From the NCBI RefSeq assembly GCF_002234675.1, contig NC_019876.2:17739354-17803353 (forward strand): a stretch of DNA of 64,000 nt, written 5' to 3'. A program made the position numbers and the translations under genes. Below, piece after piece: positions 57,001 to 64,000 of the stretch. The notes beneath the pieces are model-generated. The model was given only the letters and a program-made list of their open reading frames with translations, searched no databases and was not told where the DNA came from. The stretch is from Oryzias latipes (taxonomy: Eukaryota > Chordata > Actinopteri > Beloniformes > Adrianichthyidae). Position 1 is the first letter of the stretch; each line of letters starts with the position of its first letter.

Positions 57001-58513
57001 CAAGGGTATTTTCTTTAAGATTAAGTTTTTGCAGAGCAAATCTGAATAAAATCAGTGAGCCATGTTTTTTTAAATATGTTTTTTACATGTGAGAACAAAA
57101 AACTCCTTGAAAACAACAAAAAAACTGTTCTCATATTAATTATATACCTGTGTTTGACTAAGATGACAACTAAGTGTTTAAATCTGTCTTTCTAGCTCCC
57201 AGACCGCTTATCTGCTGTTTTACAGGAAAAGTAAGAAATGTTTCTTGTAAAATGAATCATTTGAATGATGTCAAGACTTTTTCTGATTTATCTTTCATTC
57301 AAATCTTTCAGCTGAAGACACTACAACAGTAGACACCTCTGAAATGTCCAAACCTGAAGCTGAAGACAAACCCTGTCGTGACCAGGATGTTAAGTCCAGC
57401 AACAACCAGGAGACGACAATGAGAAGAACCACTGATAACAGGAATGCACCTGATAATGACAGAACAAAGAGCCCAAAAAAATCGAAACGGGGGAAACGAT
57501 CTGGAGCAAAGGACAATGATTTAGAACCTGCTTCTCCAAAAGTTATAAAGATAGAAAAAGCTCAAACAGGGTCAAACTTTGACCACAAACAAATAGTTTT
57601 TGATAAAAAAGATGAAAAAGAAAAACCTGATCAGGGCCTGGAGTGCAACAACTGTGAACTGTCTAGTTCTCCTGCAGAACAGATGGAAGAAAACAGAAAA
57701 AGAGGTGAAGAACAAAAAATAACAAAAAGAGAGTCGGCAGGTCTTCATAGTGAGGGGGAAGGGGACACGGCTGAGAAGAATCCAAACACAGGAGAGAACC
57801 TCCAGCCTAAAGAAGCACAGGTGCCCATTGAAAATGAGGTGAAAGAGAAAGAAAAGAGTAAAGAAGATGAACGAGATCACTTGTTTTTAGAAAGAAGTGA
57901 CATGTCTACTTTTAAAGACTCCACACCTACCCACAGCAGTGACGTAAAAGCCAGTGTCCCAAAAGATAATGAGGAGGCCTCACCTGAGGAGCAGTGCGGG
58001 GCAGACCCACAGAAAATGGATGAGAAGAGTGAGGAGGAACTGAGACTAGACGAAAAGATGACAGAAAGAAGCAAAGGCCCATACGAAGGGAGTGATAGAA
58101 CCATCGGATCAGATCAGATCAGTAAAATAGAAGATCCAGGTAAAGCCACTCTAAACGATCTTAGTTCAGACAGAGCAGAAGAACGTACGGAACAAGAAAA
58201 GGATGCATTCAAGACTGAAGATGAAGCTTCTGCTTCTATCCAAGTGACTCCAGACGTGGATGTTTTAGCTGCTAATTTGACTAAACTCAGTCTGGAATCA
58301 CCAGAACCCCCAGGACAAAGTGCCAATGACCTCAGAGGAAAACTACAGAGTAGCACAGAAACTCAGAGCTTTGATGAGAAGAACGATGGGGCTTTGAAAA
58401 AATCAGAAGCTCTAAACTCAGGGAAAAGAAAAGGATCAATGAAAAAAGACAAAAAAGGAAAATATAAACAAAAGCATGTGATCTTTCAAAGGGGTCTTGT
58501 TACCACAAGATGA
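54088..58513 (+). CDS. USP-4: ubiquitin-specific protease with long charged tail
   Basis: Exons 54088-54245, 54336-54445, 54529-54599, 54695-54820, 55824-55919, 56097-56240, 56317-56445, 56568-56602, 57196-57230, 57312-58513; 701 aa, phases consistent. It starts with a basic segment (MGRRKNKKRQIID) that the other copies lack. Cys box [13 protein letters not shown], zinc pairs CSKC and CEQC, LLLKRFKF, His box HGHYTATI and FNDISV are intact. Exon 6 is four codons longer than its counterparts (ends VPRHGDQ); a shorter version using GTACCT at 56220 is possible. The last exon encodes about 400 residues rich in Glu, Lys, Asp and Ser, probably disordered, with basic clusters (KKSKRGKRSGAK and KKDKKGKYKQK) that could be nuclear signals. 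The tail shares composition but little sequence with that of USP-3. UBL2 is divergent; the promoter has an abutting ISRE and TATA box. Confidence 0.87.
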
Positions 58514-59893
58514 AGATAAGTAAAATTTTTCATGTCAACATGACTCTTATTGTTGTCCACAAACCACTTTTTTTTTAAATCATGTCAATCAATTTTTGTG
58601 TTATATCATCCCTGGACGTACTTGTTGTAATTTGAAATGTTTATTTATTTCAATAACTAAATCAAAACTTTGATTGAATTTATCTGTATAAAAATATGTG
58701 TATTAAAGTACATTAGGTTTTTTTGTTCTGCCATGATATTACATTGCTAAAATGATGCATTCTTTTCTGATTGATCCTTTGTAATAAAAACTAATATTGA
58801 TACCAAATGTTTCCATATGTTAATTTTGCACAAACTGTCACTGAAGATCATAATTTGCTTCAAAAAGAAAAGAGAAAGCTAAACAGGCCTGTTTTATCTT
58901 ATCTGCATGTTCCCTGCTATCGTTCTCTGAACTTTGTCCTTTCATTATTGCATTAGTTCACTAGTTTGCATAGTGCACAATACTTTCAGTATATAATATA
59001 GTGTATTTCAGTATGTTATAGAGAATGTTTCTTTCTCTGAAACATTTTTAGAGGTTTTTAAAAGAAACAGGCCCAAAAAAACTGCTTCAACCTCTTCAGA
59101 CAGGCATACACATACAGGGAAATCACATTTTGAGTTATATGAATACAGTAGTTAATTCTGCTTAACTGGGGTCCTGTCAAAGATAAATAAAAATAAATGG
59201 CGCTGGGACTTCAAGGTTAAAACAGCTATTCCATTTTAAAAAATGAATTAAAATTAAGTTATTGTCTCCTGAGAAATGGAAACTCATGTCTACAAACTGG
59301 TTTTTCTGAGTCACCGGGATGAGGGGTCACTTAACTTTCAATCAGAAGGTTTCAGCATTTACAGGAATTCATCTACTGTGACTGTACATACACACAAACA
59401 CACTTTCCCACAAACGAAACTGATCATCTTCGTCTTCACCGGCAGTTTAAATATGATAAGGTCTGTCCTGAAAAAAAGTGGAAATTCAGAACGCTTGTTG
59501 TGTGTTTTAGGCTTTTATTTGATTTAATTTTTTAACAGAAATTAGCCAAAGCTCCTGTATGTCTGCTATTACCAGATTTGATTTTAATTAGTATCAAATA
59601 AATCTAGAAAAGCTTTTTGTGGAAGTCCGTAAGTTTTTGTGTGTCCGTGAACGCACCACAACAGGGGCGTGTCATAAAACAGAATAGAAACCGCTCCGTT
59701 CGGTGATTTTGATACATTTATCTCTAAAGTTGTTCAACTGCTCAGCTTTCAATGCTTTTCTCATTAATTTTCAGGTAAGCTTTAACATTTCCTAAACTCT
59801 TGTGTACTTGTTTTCATTAATTAATCTCTATATTGTCAGTTTTTAGAAATATTTCTTCGGGGGAAAAACTATTAATCTGTCAAAGAAACCAAA
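58514..59893. other. Intergenic between USP-4 and USP-5
   Basis: AATAAA at 58783 probably ends USP-4. An IRF-type AATAGAAA lies at 59683-59690, about 205 bp upstream of the USP-5 ATG. 'ctcattaattttcag|gtaagc' near 59760-59776 could mark the end of an untranslated first exon of USP-5. No other gene. Confidence 0.4.
58783..58788 (+). terminator. Polyadenylation signal for USP-4
   Basis: AATAAA 270 bases after the USP-4 stop codon. Confidence 0.5.
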
Positions 59894-60611
59894 ATGTTTT
59901 CATCATGGCGCAAACAAACTACCGGTAAGAAGAACGAATAAAAGATTTATTTATATTTTCCGACATTTTTTCGTGACTTTAAAAACCACCTTTATGGCTG
60001 TGCTAGAGCATGAAGGTATTCCTTATAAGGGGTTGTTGAACCAGGGAGCGACCTGCTACCTGAACAGCGTCCTGCAGGTCCTCTTCATGACCACAGACTT
60101 CAGAGAAGCCCTCCAGAGGTTTGTCGCGCACGCGCAGGACAATCTTCCCATTAACCCTCAGAACTGTTTCTCATGTTGTGTTTATGGTCCACACAGAAGT
60201 CACTCCGGATCCCTAGATCGTCGTCTAAAGGAGCTTTTTGATGAGCTGAAGGAATATGACTGCTATACTTATAAAATCACGAAGGCGCTGGGAATCACTG
60301 ATGGTAAAATGAATCACTTTTAGTGGAATTTTCTGTTGTAATAGTCAAATTTCTTAACATAGAAAGTTAAAGATTCAACGTTCAAGGTACGTTGTTGAAT
60401 TAAAGTTATTTTGACCTTATTAAGTCATTGTGTCTTCATGAAAGTCAGTTAATATGCCTGGAATTTAGCTTAATATACTATACAGACATTGTAGAACAAT
60501 TTGAACTAAAGAGTTTGTATTTTTTTATCCTCTGAAGGGTTTGTTCAAGCTGATGCTGCTGAATGCTTTGAGAAAATTCTGAGAAACATGACAAATCAAG
60601 AAGCGGCTCAG
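59894..60611 (+). CDS. USP-5: ubiquitin-specific protease, 5' part (runs off window)
   Basis: Exons 59894-59924, 60007-60118, 60197-60303 and 60538-60611, about 108 residues. It starts MFSSWRKQTT; the Cys box is [13 protein letters not shown], followed by LFMTTDFREALQ and, in exon 4, VQADAAECFEKIL. Exon 4 has a donor (GTATGA) after QEAAQ, exactly where the other USPs have theirs, and is one codon longer than theirs. The next exons (zinc fingers, His box) are not in the window. The following intron contains a 3.1-kb LTR element (60702-63835), which may or may not disturb splicing. No frame damage is seen in the visible part. Confidence 0.8.
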
Positions 60612-60701
60612 GTATGATCTTTACGTTAAATACAAGACGGGTGTGTAGGACCCATTGACTGTGTTTAAGAACTGGGGAGAGTGAGTGACATCACCTATAG
60701 G

Positions 60702-61112
60702 TGTCATGATTTGAACTTGTCTTGTTTTTGGTCCTTGTTCTGTCTTGTTTCTGTTTCCTGTTTTATTTTGAAAGTCTCCTGTCTTGTCTGTTTTCTTGAG
60801 TTTTACTTCCTTTGGTCCCCATCAGCCCTGATCGTGTCCACCTGTGTCTTGTCTGCCCTGTCTGTATTTAAGTCTTGTCTCTGCCTTCCTCCTGTGTTGG
60901 TCCATTAGTGTTCCTGTTCTGGTGTTCTCGTCTTGTCATGCCAAGTTCCTTGTTCTCTTGCCACGTCACAGTGAGTTATGTTTCAGTTCTGAGATCCTGC
61001 TCTGCAGCGCTTTTCGTTTGTGTTTCGCATTAAACCCCTTTGCCCCTGATCCTCATGCCTCCGCCTCTGCGTCTGGGTCCAACCGGCTCTCGAGCCACCC
61101 TGCACCTTGACA
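60702..61112 (+). repeat. 5' LTR (411 bp)
   Basis: TG...CA ends; contains a weak TATA-like 'tgtatttaagtc' and 'cattaaacc' in the R/U5-like part. Identical by eye to 63425-63835. Confidence 0.93.
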
Positions 61113-61114
61113 GA

Positions 61115-61849
61115 ATGGACCAACCATATTTTTTGGACCCAGCAGAGCGGGACATGCAGCTCCTAGAGGCTTATTGTCAGGAAGCCGAGCGCACGAGGTC
61201 TTACTGGGTTTTCGATCAGGCCCAGTTTGCCTCGTATGCCTGGAGTGGGAGCCACCTGGACTTCACAGGGAGCCGTCTTGCCCTGAGGGGGGGTCGTCGC
61301 CGTCGTCCCCGCCGTCCCCTTCCTGTTCCAGAGGTGGTCCGGCACGCACCACATCGCTTTCCAGTGGTGGTGCCAGATGCACCCCATCCCCGTCATGTTC
61401 CGGTGGTGGTCCCGGATGCACCACAACCACGTTCAGTGGTGGTCCCGGACGCACCCCGACCCATCCCAGCTCCCAGGGGGTTGCCGCCTGCACCCCGACC
61501 CGTCCCGGCTCCCAGGGGGTTGCCGCCTGCACCCCGACCCGTCCCGGCTCCCAGGGGGTTGCCGCCTGCACCCCGACCCGTCCCGGCTTCCAGGGGGGTT
61601 CCGCCGGAACCCCGACCGGTCCCCATTTCCGGCTCCACGCCTGACCCGCCTGAGCTCGGCTCCACGCCTGACCCGCCTGAGCTCGGCTCCACGCCTGACC
61701 CGCCTGAGCTCGGCTCCACGCCTGACCCGCCAGAGCCTGACTGCTGGCCCGACCCGCCAGAGCCTGACTGCTGGCCCGACCCGCCAGAGCCTGACTGCTG
61801 GCCCGACCCGCCAGAGCCTGACTGCTGGCCCGACCCCGCCAGAGCCTGA
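61115..61849 (+). CDS. LTR-element internal ORF, proline-rich, function unknown
   Basis: Starts three bases after the 5' LTR: MDQPYFLDPAERDMQLLEAY, then an aromatic segment (SYWVFDQAQFASYAW), an Arg-rich stretch (GGRRRRPRRPLPV) and Pro/Ala repeats. About 244 residues. The frame ends when an extra C near 61830 shifts the 27-bp repeat array, which continues open in the next frame to about 62651. No similarity to gag that I can name. It may be a captured or decayed reading frame. Confidence 0.45.
   Translation: MDQPYFLDPAERDMQLLEAYCQEAERTRSYWVFDQAQFASYAWSGSHLDFTGSRLALRGGRRRRPRRPLPVPEVVRHAPHRFPVVVPDAPHPRHVPVVVPDAPQPRSVVVPDAPRPIPAPRGLPPAPRPVPAPRGLPPAPRPVPAPRGLPPAPRPVPASRGVPPEPRPVPISGSTPDPPELGSTPDPPELGSTPDPPELGSTPDPPEPDCWPDPPEPDCWPDPPEPDCWPDPPEPDCWPDPARA
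61455..61735. repeat. 39-bp (x4) and 27-bp (x4) tandem repeats
   Basis: Four copies of a 39-bp unit ('gggggttgccgcctgcaccc') and then four of a 27-bp unit ('gctccacgcctgacccgcct'), in frame with the ORF from 61115. Confidence 0.8.
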
Positions 61850-62384
61850 CTGCTGGCCCGACCCGCCAGAGCCTGACTGCTGGCCCGACCCGCCAGAGCC
61901 TGACTGCTGGCCCGACCCGCCAGAGCCTGACTGCTGGCCCGACCCGCCAGAGCCTGACTGCTGGCCCGACCCGCCAGAGCCTGACTGCTGGCCCGACCCG
62001 CCAGAGCCTGACTGCTGGCCCGACCCGCCAGAGCCTGACTGCTGGCCCGACCCGCCAGAGCCTGACTGCTGGCCCGACCCGCCAGAGCCTGACTGCTGGC
62101 CCGACCCGCCAGAGCCTGACTGCTGGCCCGACCCGCCAGAGCCTGACTGCTGGCCCGACCCGCCAGAGCCTGACTGCTGGCCCGACCCGCCAGAGCCTGA
62201 CTGCTGGCCCGACCCGCCAGAGCCTGACTGCTGGCCCGACCCGCCAGAGCCTGACTGCTGGCCCGACCCGCCAGAGCCTGACTGCTGGCCCGACCCGCCA
62301 GAGCCTGACTGCTGGCCCGACCCGCCAGAGCCTGACTGCTGGCCCGACCCGCCAGAGCCTGACTGCTGGCCCGACCCGCCAGAC
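61725..62384. repeat. 27-bp minisatellite, about 24 copies
   Basis: Unit GACCCGCCAGAGCCTGACTG plus CTGGCCC, near-perfect copies, encoding PPEPDCWPD in one frame. A single inserted C near 61830 changes the frame. Confidence 0.9.
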
Positions 62385-62640
62385 TCCACGCCTGACGACT
62401 CCACGCCTGACGACTCCACGCCTGACGACTCCACGCCTGACGACTCCACGCCTGACGACTCCACGCCTGACGACTCCACGCCTGACGACTCCACGCCTGA
62501 CGACTCCACGCCTGACGACTCCACGCCTGACGACTCCACGCCTGACGACTCCACGCCTGACGACTCCACGCCTGACGACTCCACGCCTGACGACTCCACG
62601 CCTGACGACTCCACGCCTGACGACTCCACGCCTGACGACC
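62385..62640. repeat. 15-bp minisatellite, about 17 copies
   Basis: Unit GACTCCACGCCTGAC, perfect copies, encoding DSTPD. Confidence 0.9.
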
Positions 62641-63152
62641 TCCACGCCTGACGACGCCTCCACGCCTGACGACGCCTCCACGCCTGACGACGCCTCCACG
62701 CCTGACGACGCCTCCACGCCTGACGACGCCTCCACGCCTGACGACGCCTCCAAGCCTGACGACGCCTCCAAGCCTGACGACGCCTCCAAGCCTGACGACG
62801 CCTCCAAGCCTGACGACGCCTGCCCCCAAGCCTGACGACGCCTCCAAGCCTGACGACGCCTCCAAGCCTGACGACGCCTCCAAGCCTGACGACGCCTCCA
62901 AGCCTGACGACGCCTCCAAGCCTGACGACGCCTCCAAGCCTGACGACGCCTCCAAGCCTGACGACGCCTCCAAGCCTGACGACGCCTCCAAGCCTGACGA
63001 CGCCTCCAAGCCTGACGACGCCTCCAAGCCTGACGACGCCTCCAAGCCTGACGACGCCTCCAAGCCTGACGACGCCTCCAAGCCTGACGACGCCTCCAAG
63101 CCTGACGACGCCTCCAAGCCTGACGACGCCTCCAAGCCTGACGACGCCTCCA
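62641..63152. repeat. 18-bp minisatellite, about 28 copies
   Basis: Unit GACGCCTCCAMGCCTGAC; the first copies have C at the M position (ccacgcc), later ones A (ccaagcc). One variant (TGCCCCCAAG) sits at about 62820. Confidence 0.9.
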
Positions 63153-63164
63153 CGCATCTCATGC

Positions 63165-63335
63165 CGGACCTGCCTCGCCGGACCGCTCGGCCCCCCGGCC
63201 GTCCTCCGGACCTGCCTCGCCGGACCGCTCGGCCCCCCGGCCGTCCTCCGGACCTGCCTCGCCGGACCTCTGGGCCCCCCGGCCGTCCTCCGGACCTGCC
63301 TCGCCGGACGGCACGGACCCCCGGCCGTCCTCTGG
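63165..63335. repeat. 42-bp tandem repeat, 4 copies
   Basis: Unit beginning GACCTGCCTCGCCGGACCGC and ending in CGGCCGTCCTCC, with a few substitutions in the later copies. Confidence 0.85.
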
Positions 63336-63424
63336 ACTCTTGTGCCCGTCGAGGTTTATCCTCCGGGGCCCCCCCCTCATGTGACTTTTGGAACCTCGGA
63401 GCGGTTCCTTGAGGGGGGGGGTAC

Positions 63425-63835
63425 TGTCATGATTTGAACTTGTCTTGTTTTTGGTCCTTGTTCTGTCTTGTTTCTGTTTCCTGTTTTATTTTGAAAGTCT
63501 CCTGTCTTGTCTGTTTTCTTGAGTTTTACTTCCTTTGGTCCCCATCAGCCCTGATCGTGTCCACCTGTGTCTTGTCTGCCCTGTCTGTATTTAAGTCTTG
63601 TCTCTGCCTTCCTCCTGTGTTGGTCCATTAGTGTTCCTGTTCTGGTGTTCTCGTCTTGTCATGCCAAGTTCCTTGTTCTCTTGCCACGTCACAGTGAGTT
63701 ATGTTTCAGTTCTGAGATCCTGCTCTGCAGCGCTTTTCGTTTGTGTTTCGCATTAAACCCCTTTGCCCCTGATCCTCATGCCTCCGCCTCTGCGTCTGGG
63801 TCCAACCGGCTCTCGAGCCACCCTGCACCTTGACA
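63425..63835 (+). repeat. 3' LTR (411 bp)
   Basis: Identical by eye to the 5' LTR; preceded by a G-run and followed by the ATAGG target duplication. Confidence 0.93.
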
Positions 63836-63840
63836 ATAGG

Positions 63841-64000
63841 AAATGGTTTACTTCTGGCTCCAACAAAATCAAGTTAGTTCAGTCCTATTTTAACCATCAA
63901 CAGTAAATGAGAACTGGACTGAGCAACCCCTCCATCTTCATGTTCCAAATAGGAAGTACCCGCGGGTCCCATAAAGCCAAAATCCCATAGACTTCTATTG
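63841..64000. other. USP-5 intron continues to window end
   Basis: No USP exon is visible in the last 160 bases; the end is repeat-like ('gcgggtcccataaagccaaa'). Confidence 0.5.

Larger units (their letters stand above)
60702..63835 (+). mobile_element. Complete non-autonomous LTR retroelement in USP-5 intron 4
   Basis: Two direct 411-bp LTRs (60702-61112 and 63425-63835), TGTCATG...CCTTGACA, that look identical by eye, flanked by a perfect 5-bp target duplication ATAGG (60697-60701 and 63836-63840). A G-run (GAGGGGGGGGGTAC) just before the 3' LTR resembles a polypurine tract. The 2.3-kb interior has no gag, protease, reverse transcriptase or integrase motifs; it holds a Pro-rich frame and several minisatellites. 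Mobilised in trans, if at all. LTR identity implies a very recent insertion. Confidence 0.93.

Noticed and set aside
61263-63162. Antisense open frames of over 500 codons
   Set aside because: They are products of minisatellites whose unit length is a multiple of three, so every frame stays open. No gene-like composition.

Overview
The window is vertebrate nuclear DNA, almost certainly from a teleost fish. Genes are split by short GT-AG introns, the DNA is AT-rich, and most of the rest is fish-type mobile DNA: hAT, PIF/Harbinger, piggyBac-like and Tc1/mariner remnants, LINE fragments with esterase or reverse-transcriptase reading frames, tRNA-like SINEs and a young LTR element. The exact species cannot be told from the sequence.

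The host genes belong to three families, all concerned with ubiquitin-type modification. (1) Five ubiquitin-specific proteases (USPs, cysteine deubiquitinases of the USP7/USP47-like type): USP-1 (+, 1035-5561), USP-2 (-, 15959-23428), USP-3 (-, 44315-48182), USP-4 (+, 54088-58513) and USP-5 (+, from 59894, running off the right end). (2) Three intact short RBR-like zinc proteins that look like E3 ligases, E3-A (+, 24049-26743), E3-B (+, 29953-31242) and E3-D (-, 50540-52098), plus a broken copy, E3-C (+, 34931-36639). (3) Two intact single-domain ubiquitin-like proteins (UBLs) with a C-terminal Gly-Gly: UBL1 (+, 33358-33862, ends exactly at GG) and UBL2 (-, 53181-53540, GG followed by three residues). 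Two UBL exon relics lie at 11484-11633 and 27107-27221, and a fused USP exon relic at 32141-32284. All gene models were assembled by hand from splice sites and reading frame. Exon lengths are nearly constant within each family, which supports the models.

Layout: USP-1 with a transposon-filled intron (1-7 kb); mobile DNA with a UBL relic (7-15 kb); USP-2, whose last exon runs in frame into a LINE ORF1 (16-23.4 kb); a divergent promoter to E3-A (23.4-26.7 kb); a UBL relic and a hAT element (27-29.5 kb); E3-B, a USP relic, a solo LTR, UBL1 and the E3-C pseudogene (30-36.6 kb); a mobile-element desert (37-44 kb); USP-3 (44-48 kb); E3-D, UBL2, a divergent promoter and USP-4 (50.5-58.5 kb); USP-5 interrupted by an LTR element with seemingly identical LTRs (60-64 kb).

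How the genes may work together (inference): modifier, ligase and protease families occur side by side, in repeated sets, with relics showing repeated duplication and loss. Perfect GAAANNGAAA interferon-stimulated response elements lie about 100-220 bp upstream of UBL1, E3-A, USP-2 and USP-4 (the last directly before a TATA box), and IRF-type cores lie near UBL2 and E3-D. The window therefore looks like a fast-evolving, possibly interferon-inducible ubiquitin-like conjugation/deconjugation cluster, comparable in logic, though not in its components, to ISG15 with its ligase and USP18. No E1 or E2 gene is present.
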